A program made the position numbers and the translations under genes. From Rhexocercosporidium sp. MPI-PUGE-AT-0058 (Eukaryota > Ascomycota > Leotiomycetes > Helotiales), in the NCBI GenBank assembly GCA_020746875.1, contig JAGTJL010000002.1:3472001-3536000 (forward strand): a stretch of 64,000 nucleotides of DNA, given 5' to 3'. The notes beneath the pieces were generated by a model that saw only the letters and a list, made by a program, of their open reading frames with translations, ran no database searches and was not told where the DNA came from. Shown here piece by piece: positions 54,688 to 64,000 of the stretch. The number at the start of each line of letters is the position of its first letter. Position 1 is the stretch's first letter.

Positions 54688-57192
54688 AGTGGCCTGGTTT
54701 CTAACTTGTGGACCAATGGTCAGACTTGTAATAAGGGACAGGTGGGTGTATTTGGTGATGTGCCTCGGGGTCTTTCGCAGAGCAGATCTGTCGTACCGAG
54801 GGAGGTTGATTATCAGAGACGCAGGCAAGAGATGAGCACAAGAGAGGATATGTAGGAGCATCGATCGCGTTGGAGTTGGAGGCGTGGAGCAGATCTCTCA
54901 GAGAGAAGAGGAAGATGTTGTTGTAGTGTAGAGAGAATTTTGGACTCGAGAACGGTAGGAAAGTATAGACGCAAGGCGATGGGCTGAACGGCCAATGGGG
55001 GATGCTCAGCACTGAAGGCAAGATTTTTACCGAGAAGAGCCCCAAAATAAGGTACGTAGTCGTCAATCAGAGGCAAAGAAAATCTATCTTCCTGGAGAGA
55101 CTCGTGTCCGTATATTTCTCGTTGTTGCTGGATTGCAGGGAGTCGAGGAGGTTGCCTGAATATGCCAAGGCGTGGTGAAGGGACAGACTCCTTAAAATAC
55201 AGGAAGATCGAAAGCACTTCTCGAAAGCTGCTACTCAACACGAGTGTTCATAGCGTACACGATACCCTAGGAGAATACATGGGCGAGCGCAACGGCCTAA
55301 GCACCGCCGAAAGAATCGCGAGAAGTTTCTTGGGCCCTGAGAGGAAGACCTTTGCTTGTCAAAGTGAGAGAGCTGATAGGCTCGAGGTCCTAAGCCGGCT
55401 CTGGTTTAAGTGTCACAGAATGCCCTATTCCATGCAGAGCACATTGAACAGAGACCAGAGCACTGACTCGACAGACTTTAGAAGACAGACCCCTCTTTAC
55501 GATCCACCCAAAAGCCACAGCTACGAGATTTCTAAGATCCATAAGACCAATACACAAGCAAAAGAGCAACAAGATGCAGGGGGGCTTTGCAATACCCGCC
55601 CAGGCCGATAAAAAGCCCACGAGGGGCAAGGGCGCAGTTAGCGATTGGCAGATTTCGAATGGTGGGAGCATGGCATTCTAGGATAAGATACGAAGCAGTT
55701 GCCCGAGGGCTGCTGAAACAGCACAGGACCCCTTACCATTGCCGATACGCCGATGCTCTATCAAAGGATAAGATGGAGACGAACAGCTCTCAAGAGCGAA
55801 GAGAAGCCCCTCCTCGACCTTATGATGGCTTTGGAGCGGGTGGGATCGATTTCAAAGGACATGCCAAGCAGAGCAGAGTACCGCTCAAGCTAAGAAGAAA
55901 TCGCAAGGATGGAAACGCAAAGAACATTACACTTACTCAATAACTTGATCCCGATACCAAGCCTTCCTGCTTCTCACCAAAGCAAACATATCATACCAGC
56001 TCCTGAGAAGAGCAGGAACCACACAACAGCAACTACGGATTTCCATACACACCAGCTGGAGATTTGAGTGCGCGGGTGGAAGGCTTAAATCAACAAACAG
56101 ACTATTCAACCATGTTGTCAAGGGACCATGAATAACTGTCTCGAACTTAGTAAACAAATCCGATTCGAGGCTAAACGTCGGGCAACGAGACTACTCTGCA
56201 AACCCGCTTCCCACGTGGTGAGGAGACGGTACGCAATGTCTGATGCACGAACACTATTTTGCAGGTACTCAGTACAACAGAAAAAGACTAGGATTGGTTG
56301 AAATTCAGTATGCAGAAATACTTTCTGGGACCAACTCGGAAAGATTTGGGTTCTGTCTGTGCAAAGCTGCAGCAAGGACTGCTGACATTGCGCAGAGCTA
56401 GAGGAAACCTCCATAGCAGAAGGCTTCATGATATCTCTTCTGCCCCTCGATCCTAGAACATAGCATTGGAGAGTTCTTATTGAATGGTTTTTCCCCTTTC
56501 ATTTCTATATGCGATGTTCATTCCTAATTGATGCATCGGATTTGAAGTGGAGTTCATGAAAGGAACTCTCTTGTCTCTGTCCCTCCTTCTATTCATGCCC
56601 GCATGAAAAGCAAATGAACGCATCCAAGTAATATCTAGGGACGTTTCTACGCAATCAAAGCAAATCGTCTTTCCAACCAAGCGTTCATTTCAAACAAGAC
56701 CAAAGAAAACTGCCAGCGCGTCAAAACAAATAGGCACAAGGTAAGGCTGACGCATATCATCCACACTTGACACTCAGACACTTTGCATCACTTAGAGTCA
56801 TTGATATCAATGATGCCTTATCCACCTGTGCAGCAGGGAGACTTCCTCAACCAGACAGATGATATTCGAGAAGTCTACCAGTCACAAGGGACTCGTTCGA
56901 GAATCCATGTAGTTTTCGGAAGCGGCCGCTAGCTCAATTTCTTGGCTTCACCGCCCAGCTGACAAATGGGATCTGGGGCAGAATGCCACTTTAAACCTCG
57001 GTCCCGCCTTGTTTGGGTATGGTATTGAGTTCATGGTGAGTTTGAATCGTAAAGTTTATTTAAAACCTGGCAGAGCGTAATCCGGTCGCGTCTCCTGTGC
57101 TTTATACCTCCTCTTTCTGCTCTGTAAAGCGATTCCTGCGTTCTTGTTACAGTATTGCAAGTTGTATCCAATTGGCTTACTTCATTACGATC
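54688..57192. other. Gene-poor interval (2.5 kb)
   Basis: No supported gene. A plus frame of 149 codons with an ATG at 55162 (to 55611, basic, Ser/Lys-rich) and an opposing minus frame at 54813-55241 overlap, and neither shows a domain. 55940-57000 holds only short frames. The 100 bases before 57193 should contain the promoter of the oxidoreductase gene. Confidence 0.4.
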
Positions 57193-58550
57193 ATGGCACG
57201 AATCAACGAAGCCGCTCCAGATGTACCTTTCTATACTCCCATCCAGTCTCCAGCAGCTGGCTCTGCTCTCACTCCCAACCCGCCAACACTTTTCTCTCCC
57301 CTCAAGATCCGAGACCTGACCTTCCAGAACAGAATATGTAAGTTCCTCTCTTAATTTCCCAAACCCAGAGCGCGTTTCAACTATCTTCCTCAACAACCCC
57401 ACCCCCACCTTCTCCAGCTCTTGCTAACCTTCACTCAGGGGTAGCACCAATGTGCACCTACTCCGCCTCCAACGGCCACCTCACCGACTTTCACCTCGTG
57501 CACCTATCAGCATTCGCCTACCGTGGCGCCTCCCTCACCATCATCGAAGCGACATCCGTCCTCCCCAACGGGCGCATCTCCCCTGAAGATGCCGGTCTCT
57601 GGACCGACTCACAGATCGCTCCCATCCGGCGCCTGGCTGATTTCACACACTCCCAGAACCAGAAACTCGGTATCCAACTCGCACACGCTGGGCGGAAAGC
57701 CAGTACGCTCCCCCCATGGCTTAGTGAGAAGGGGAAGGGTCTCGCGACGAAAGACGCGAATGGGTGGCCGGATGATGTGATGGGCCCGAGTGCGATATGT
57801 TGGGGCGAGGGGTTTGCGCAGCCGAGAGAGATGAGTGCAAAGGATGTGAGGGATGTTATTGACGGGTTTAGGGATAGTGCCAGGAGAGCTGTGGAGGCGG
57901 GCGTGGATGTCATTGAGATCCATGGCGCGCATGGATATCTGATATCCTCGTTCTTGAGCCCGATCAGTAATCGCAGAACGGATAAATACGGTGGCAGTTT
58001 CGAGAATAGGATTCGTCTGCTGGTGGAGATTATACAGGCTATTCGAGAGGTCATCCCGAAAGGTATGCCGTTGTTGGTTAGGGTAAGTAGCACGGAATGG
58101 ATGGAGAAGGCAGCACCTGAGAGCTGGGATGTCGAATCTACGATCAAGCTTGCAAAATTGCTTCCTAGTCTCGGAGTTGATCTGTTGGATGTCAGTTCTG
58201 GAGGAAACAATGCGGCTCAGACCGTGACTATTTTCAATGACTACCAAGTGGGTATCGCAGGTCGGATCCGCAAAGAGCTGTATGATGCAGGTATCAAAGA
58301 CCTGTTGATTGGTGCGGTGGGCATGATCACCGAGGCAGAAGCCGCAAAGAGCATTGTGCAGAATTGCGAAGATACTATCGAGATCACTGACGAGAATGGA
58401 AAGTTGGCCAAAGCGGATATCGTTCTGATCGGGAGACAGTTTTTGAGAGAGCCCGAGTGGATTTTTAGAGTTGCTTATAGACTTGGTCTTAAAGTACAGT
58501 GGCCGAAGCAATACCATAGAGGACAGTTCGTGAAGGGGAGCAAGATCTAG
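57193..58550 (+). CDS. NADH:flavin oxidoreductase, old yellow enzyme (YqjM-type)
   Basis: An FMN-dependent ene-reductase that reduces activated C=C bonds with NAD(P)H in the cytosol. Exon 1 is 57193-57337, a 101-bp intron (GTAAGT...ACTCAG) follows, and exon 2 is 57439-58550, for 418 residues. The TIM-barrel signatures are in order: NRIW-VAPMCTYSA with the Cys seen in the YqjM class (about residue 54), GIQLAHAGRKAS (about 125-135), EIHGAHGYLISSFLSPISNR then RTDKYGGSFENR, LLVRVSSTEW, and the phosphate-binding IGAVGMITEAEAA with VLIGRQFLREPEW near the end. The acid/base Tyr/His region is typical, so the enzyme should be active. It resembles fungal chanoclavine-aldehyde or NADPH dehydrogenase-like proteins, but no ergot or other cluster genes surround it. 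The natural substrate is unknown. Confidence 0.92.
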
Positions 58551-58881
58551 ATATAGACAGGGAATTGTTTTTCAGGCAGGACTGCATTTCATAGATCACA
58601 TATACCTAGCAGATAGACAGACACAAGATAGACTTATGTACTCGTTCAGGATATGCATATTTTCTCATCAGCAAAGTTCATTGCAATTCGTATCAAAATT
58701 ACATCCCATTCCGTCCCATCCATTTCCATCTCAAAACTCCCAAGTCGCCTGCAAAGCCATCCGATTCCGCAAAGCCACCACTCTAGCTAACCTCAACTCT
58801 TAGCACCTTCGCTCCCAGAATTCACTTCCCACCAGTAATCCACTTCCAAAAACCACCAATCGCACCAGCAGGGCCGGCGAG
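58551..58881. other. Convergent 3' interval
   Basis: About 330 bases between the oxidoreductase stop (+) and the stop of the small Cys-rich gene (-). No frame or structure of note. Confidence 0.5.
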
Positions 58882-59202
58882 TCAGCTCGGGCTCGAAGCC
58901 TTAGGTGGGTACTGTTTGCCGTCTACGTCGACCTTAGGCTCGCACTGTTTCTCATTAGCATCGCCCTTCTTCACATCTTTCTACATGATATTGATGTGAT
59001 GACGTACAGCGCAACGCTCCTCAGCGGGGATGTTATCCATCACAGAAGGGATGTGTTTTCCGCATCCCCACCAGGTCGCCTTCTCTGTTTTTTGTTAGGT
59101 GATACATGGACTCGGACATAATTCCTCGGGAAGGCTTGTGTGTGAGAGAGAGGTGGGAATGAGGAACGTACGGCATGTTGAGCAGGTTGCTTTCATACAC
59201 AT
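58882..59202 (-). CDS. Small Cys-rich protein, 56 residues, three exons
   Basis: A gene too short to show as one open frame. On the minus strand exon 1 is 59202-59172 (MCMKATCSTC), exon 2 is 59084-59008 (QKATWWGCGKHIPSVMDNIP then AEERCA), and exon 3 is 58944-58882 (CEPKVDVDGKQYPPKASSPS). Introns begin GTACGT and end ACAG, and every join is in frame. I know this pattern from tiny fungal proteins: MCK..TC.TC, KATWWGCG, HIPSVMD, then CxCEPK and YPPKA. Six or seven Cys, several in CxxC-like pairs, suggest zinc or other metal binding; there is no signal peptide. Function is not known to me. The conserved exon joins give good support that this is a real gene. Confidence 0.8.
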
Positions 59203-60860
59203 CTTTGCTAATGCCTCTTGTTTCTTGAAGTCTTTGAACTCTTTGATGTGTGAAGTGTAGATCGGGGTCGATGATTTGAATCTTTTCTGAGTAGTTGTTT
59301 GTTCGATGGGATGAGAGAAGAGAAGAGGAAGATGTATAGTTCTTGTAGTTGTAGTTGTAGATGTAGATGTGAAGAGGTGGTGTTATATACAAGACAGGAA
59401 GGCTTGGATCAGAGGTGAGGTGGGGTGCTTCCCGGAAGTGAGGTGCAAGTGCCAGTGGCGTTTGGGAAAGGAAGGAGGGGCAGGCGCGAGATCTTCGGGC
59501 ATCGAGGCGGGGAGTAAGATTAGCGAGGTCGACGAGGTCGGCGATTGAGCTGATTGGACGGCGATATCAATACCTCTACTTATTCTTAATGAGACAACTT
59601 TACCTAAGCAGCCACAATTGAGGGAGAATTTTTGCTTTTCCATTCAAGAAATTGTCCATGGATTGTTATTTCTTCTATACTGAAGAAGACTACTCTATCA
59701 TGTCAGTTGGGTGATACCTTATCATAGTCATCTTTCGCTACCAACCTCGAGACTGATTATCCGAGATAATCCCCCAACAGAATGCACTATACTTTACAGC
59801 AACCTCCACAAGCCTCATACTCAGGGTTCCTTGGTCTCAATCCCCTCAGACGCTCATCTTGGCATCAAAATCAAGCTTGTACATAGCTCTCACCGGAACC
59901 GAGCCAGCTGTTCAGGATCTGAGCTAGGTTGACATGGCAGCACAAAGCTTAAATTAACAATAAGAAACAGAAACATGAATTTCTAATTCAACCACAACTA
60001 GAAAAGACAGCGCTCTAACGTAAAATGTAAATATGTTTTTGGTGTTTTTAGGGGGATTTCCGTCTCCAATTTCTTTTTGAGAAACTCTCCCATTTGTGCT
60101 TGGATGAACTTACTTCATCTGCAGAGCATTGAAAGGGTAATGAACAGATTTTCTTATAAAAGGGAATCACTAGCTTGACTATACGTCAGTGAGAGAAAGT
60201 GCCTCGGCCGCTTTGTACTCCCCGATAGTGCTGAATCTGCTGATTGAATCGCCTGCTCATATTGTATTCTGACTCGTGAAGATGGCGTCTATTCACTCTT
60301 GATGAGAGAACCTCAACTTAATACGTTGCAGAGAAAATTGAGTTTCTAGACGTAAGACTTTGGTGTCGGTATTATCGTTCCAGCGTATGACTATATGGTA
60401 GACAGTCATACCTCACGTACCCGATGCCTTGTTTCTCAACTAGAATGTAAACACAAGCACTTCCTGCTGAACGTAGAGGAATCTTTCTTCTGGGTAAGCG
60501 ATGATGGAACTTTATGAGAGTAAGCAATCTTATTTCAAATCTAGACACCGATACAATCATAACAGCCCGACGAAAGAAACAATACGACGTATGATTGGTC
60601 TGGTTCATAGGGTAATCTGTATGTATCACGTGGAAAGTGTGGCGCTTCAAGGCGTCCTTCCACATGTGTACCACGTGTCTAGCAATTGTTCTCAGCTGCT
60701 CTTCAATCACCCGCATATCCTTGATCCTCATACCGATGACCACATTCACAGGTACAGTACCTCGCGGCCGAGTTGACCAACCTTTCACGGAGTTGAATAC
60801 GTAGCTTCTGCCACTTCTTACGAACTACTTTGGACGGTGACGAAGTAAGGCTACATTGCC
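59203..60860. other. Divergent upstream interval (1.7 kb)
   Basis: Lies between the small Cys-rich gene (-) and the HET gene (+), so both promoters are here. C/T asymmetry near 59280-59380 marks the leader of the Cys-rich gene, with a (TTGTAG)n-like stretch at about 59341-59365. No supported frame. A 138-codon minus frame at 60372-60788 has no motif. Confidence 0.45.
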
Positions 60861-63800
60861 ATGTCTTCTGGGGAGGTAGACTACAGTAGCAGCAGGCGAC
60901 AAAAGAGTCCTGAAACCAATATAGCGGAAAAGATTTTCTGTAACAATGGTAGATCTTCGGATCTGAGAGACATCGACGCCATTATCCTATTCAAAGACGA
61001 GTTCTTTTCAGAGCTTGATCTTGTCAATAAATCGCAATCCTCCGTACACCTTGACACCAATGCATCCGAGATCCGCTTCAACAAGCAGACGTGCGCACAG
61101 GTCCTTTTTGGCGAAAGGAGTGTGAAGATTGATTGTACTGTGTCCCAAATCCTAGCTGTCAAATGGCTACTTGATGGCAGCAAAGACAAGTTCAAAAGAT
61201 ACTGCTTGGATCTTGACGATGATGAATATGTTGCCTTAGAAACGCACTGTAAGCTTGCATTGAAAGAATCGTCAGACGTCTTGCTTCTTTTGATTTTGAT
61301 TGTCAGTATCTCTGTGGCGAAGTATGGCGTGCTTCTCGATACTTCAAACTTCCAGTGGAGACACTTGTCGCCCGAAGCAATAGCATACGCAGCAGCAAGA
61401 CAAGGTTCTATTTCCAGCGTGCAGTGCCTTCAGGAGGACCGGAGGAAAGAAGTTCTAGAATGTCTCAGACTAGCTTCGAGCTGCAACCTAATCCAGCTCA
61501 TAACCGCAGAGCTTGTCCCAGGAAGCTCGCAGCATTCAAATATGACAAAGACAGTAAATTGGGTTCGAAAGTTTTTGATGTCTACTTCGTCTTTTCTGTC
61601 ATTCTGAGGCAATACGGACAGCCTAGGATAGGATTAGTATTCCACCAACTCCTTCTAGCTCAACAACAAATCAAAAGCTTTGCAAGTGGTCAGGACAATC
61701 TCACAAGTCGCCAGGCGTATGATTGTATACTGGCTATGGGTGGCAAAGAGCTCGAATTGAAGGGATTCCGCCATCTCTGTCTCAACGATCTAGAGGAACG
61801 TTCACTCCTGCGGCTGGTGCTTATGGGCCAGTCAGCCTCTCGATCCCACGCGGAATGGTTCGCGCGAGCCTTCTACGGGCTACCAACAGAGCAACGAGCA
61901 CTTCTGGTCAACTGCTTGAATAGAGATGGCGACGGAGAAGAGGTCACGGTTGTTCCTTCCGGTATGCGTGTTCTCTTCGAAGTGGGATTGAAGCAGCGAA
62001 GAGGCTCTGTGGCCACGCTTGTTCATGCTCTAGAAAGCTTGATGCGTTTCCTAGTCCGGATATTCGAGAGCGCAAGAGGACCTCCAGGAAGGGCAAGCAA
62101 GATCGTGGAATTCGATGTTGAATTCGCACTCGAGACCGTCAGAAGCGAGGCGTTTGAGAATAACCCAGCTATTCTCGACGACTTGGAGATTCCCCCGGAT
62201 GTGAGTACGGAGGATGTCCGAGGCATATCAATTCACGATCCCAATACTTCTGAATTCTCAAGACATGCAACAGATGCTCTAATCCAAGATGATACGAGCC
62301 CCCATGATATGGAATCCACCTCCAAGTTTCGTGGGCTTATCAACGTTAAGACATGTCGCGTTTGTTCTGGCGAGTTCACGTACAAGCTTCCTGAAGGAGA
62401 TGTGAAAATTATCTGCGGGGTACCAGGCAATATCGTGTATAAAGCCATATCCTACGTGTGGGGAAATGTGACTCAAGTACCTGTACAATGTGCGGGTTGT
62501 GGAGGAGCTAGCGAGATCCCAATGGAGAGCCAAGCCAAGTTCGAGCAACTCATGAACGTTGCGGAAGGAGGCAATACTGTGTGGCTGGATGCCATATCTA
62601 TCAATCAAAAGGATCATCAAGACATTGCCACGCAGGTAGCTGTTATGGGAGACATATACAGCAAAGCGGAATGTGTATCTGTCGTTCTGCCAGCGTCTGA
62701 TAAAGAGGCATTCCAGCTCCTTGCAAATCTGCTTGAGAATTCGGAAGATATTCAGAGTAGCATGTGGCTTTTCACGCAAGGCGACAGGGGCCCTGAACAT
62801 GAGGCTATCGGAAGAACATGTCAAAGTTTCTTCGCCAATCTCTCAGCCATGTCGCGCGGTCAGAAGCGATGGCTGTACTGGCAACGGACATGGACATTTC
62901 AAGAGTGGGCGTTAGCCAGTGGTCTCGAGATTCTGTGTGAAGGTCTCTCGTCCGGGGCACCCAAGCTGACAGATGTAAAACTCAAGATACTGACTACGGC
63001 GCTTTTTCTCGCCCGGTACAAGCTCGGTGCCCATCAGTACAGCAGTGTTGACATCGGTTTCTCCCGCGGCTACGTGCCGGAATACCTCAGGGTGGTAAAG
63101 CGATTGTTTCCACGGGAAGACCTATTCCTCTCGAATGAGGAGATAGACCAAGAAGAGCTATTTACACAAACGATTTTCCCGCACGGTGACATCAACCAGC
63201 TCCTGGGCATCCGCGGACCACACCAGGCGCCTGGGTTTCGGAGCCGACTGAGCCTGATGCTAGACGCGTTCGGGACCAACGATCGTCAAGCCCGCTTCGA
63301 GGCCGATCTGATCTGCTACTGGGCATCGATGTGCAATATCAAATACGCATACGATAAGCACGATAGTCGAGCTGTGGCATTGCAGAAGGTTCTGGCGGCG
63401 CTGAGACGTGAAGGCCTCCGGATCTTTAACTTCCATGTGAATACAGGGGCTCGCTTGGAGGTTGATCTCCACTTTGCAGATTATGCTATGGCTCACCAAC
63501 TGTGTAACTCCTCGAACAAGGCCTTCCTCCCTGAAGCCCCTATCTATTCTGGTCAAACGGACACCGTCTTTCACCTCCTTCATGCACTGAAGCAGACTGA
63601 TGAGCTGGCACCCTTGGAAGAAAATAATATCGCCCTACGTGCGATAGTAAAATCGCCATCTACGGTTGTCGTTGAGCTGAGTGATGAAATAATAGTAGCC
63701 CAACAGATGGGTCGTCTTATCCAAGGACAATTAGATGATGGTGTCGGATTTATCTATAGCAACATTCTAGTCAATATCTTGCAGATACTGCAGGGTTTAC

Positions 63801-64000
63801 CCCGATCACAGCTGGACAAGTTCGTCCTTGTTGTAGTTGACATTCCCATAACATCGATGCTTCCCTGGAAGAACGGCTCGCAGTCTGGAACACGGAGATT
63901 AGCTGCATGGGCGATATGTCCTCGAAACCTTGCGTGGCCTCACTCGTCTCTGAAAGTTGCTCGGGAGAGCCTAAATGGCACTCTCGTTCTGGCTGGATCG
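60861..64000 (+). CDS. Heterokaryon incompatibility (HET) domain protein, partial
   Basis: A non-self recognition or programmed cell-death type protein, cut by the right end of the window. Exon 1 is 60861-61553, a 68-bp intron (GTAAAT...GGACAG) follows, and exon 2 runs from 61622 open past 64000, giving at least 1024 residues. Without that splice, exon 1 would stop at TGA 61607. The first 470 residues are not recognised; they are mostly helical and charged with no repeats. The HET domain begins near residue 504: YKAISYVWGN, then TVWLDAISINQKDHQDIATQ, then VMGDIYSKAECVSVVLP, and later WLYWQRTWTFQEWALAS. Two CxxC pairs flank its start (CRVC about 476, CAGC about 521) and could bind zinc. The downstream 350 residues seen are unassigned. 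HET domains trigger cell death when different alleles meet; whether this one does is unknown. C-terminal extent not visible. Confidence 0.87.

Noticed and set aside
55162..55611. 149-codon plus-strand frame starting at ATG
   Set aside because: Basic, low-information sequence overlapping a minus-strand frame; no domain, no splice partner.
57518..58517. Long minus-strand frames of 230 and 302 codons
   Set aside because: Antisense shadows of the old yellow enzyme gene, which has clear family motifs on the plus strand.
1..64000. tRNA, rRNA and CRISPR arrays
   Set aside because: No cloverleaf-like T-loop/anticodon combination, rRNA core or regularly spaced repeats noticed by eye. A covariance-model scan would be decisive for tRNAs.

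Overview
This window is nuclear DNA of a filamentous ascomycete (Pezizomycotina). The signs are split genes with short GT-AG introns (46-101 bp where I could place both ends), housekeeping genes of ascomycete type (GINS Sld5, UTP18, complex III subunit 8) and families expanded in these fungi: HET, DUF6604, Zn2Cys6 regulators, DUF2985, DUF3431 and BTB proteins. The gene mix feels like Leotiomycetes, but that is an impression and not shown by the sequence. Exon joins are my own reading from frame continuity and splice signals.

Layout. 0.7-4.1 kb: replication factor Sld5 (+) and a four-helix DUF2985 membrane protein (+), with a weak small candidate gene between them. 4.1-8.0 kb: a gene-poor gap holding a 27-C run. 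8.0-14.3 kb: an accessory, decaying stretch. It holds a five-exon gene joining a retropepsin-like protease domain to a caspase-like domain (+), tail to tail with a broken DUF6604 gene (-), then a second, more decayed gene relic (-). 15.3-19.2 kb: two small uncharacterised genes (+) and a six-exon aldo-keto reductase (-). 20.9-29.0 kb: UTP18 (+), a stand-alone adenylate-forming enzyme (+), a broken protein kinase (+) and a coiled-coil protein (-).

29-45 kb is sparse. A 634-residue serine/proline-rich protein (-) and an O-fucosyltransferase-like type II membrane protein (+) are divergent and share a 4.6-kb upstream region full of short tandem repeats. A four-exon QCR8-like gene (-) follows. 45.3-51.7 kb: a Zn2Cys6 regulator, a DUF3431 membrane protein and an MFS transporter with a one-base frameshift, all on +. 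52.9-64 kb: a BTB protein (-), an old-yellow-enzyme oxidoreductase (+), a three-exon gene for a 56-residue Cys-rich protein (-) and a large HET protein (+) that runs off the right end.

How the genes work together. I see no operon-like pathway. The clearest theme is accessory, cell-death or non-self type genes (caspase-like fusion, DUF6604, HET, BTB) mixed with broken copies. The nonsense codons in the broken genes are mostly of the kind a C-to-T change at CpA would give, as in repeat-induced point mutation (RIP). The caspase-like fusion is the most novel item. No tRNA, rRNA, CRISPR array or intact transposon was recognised.
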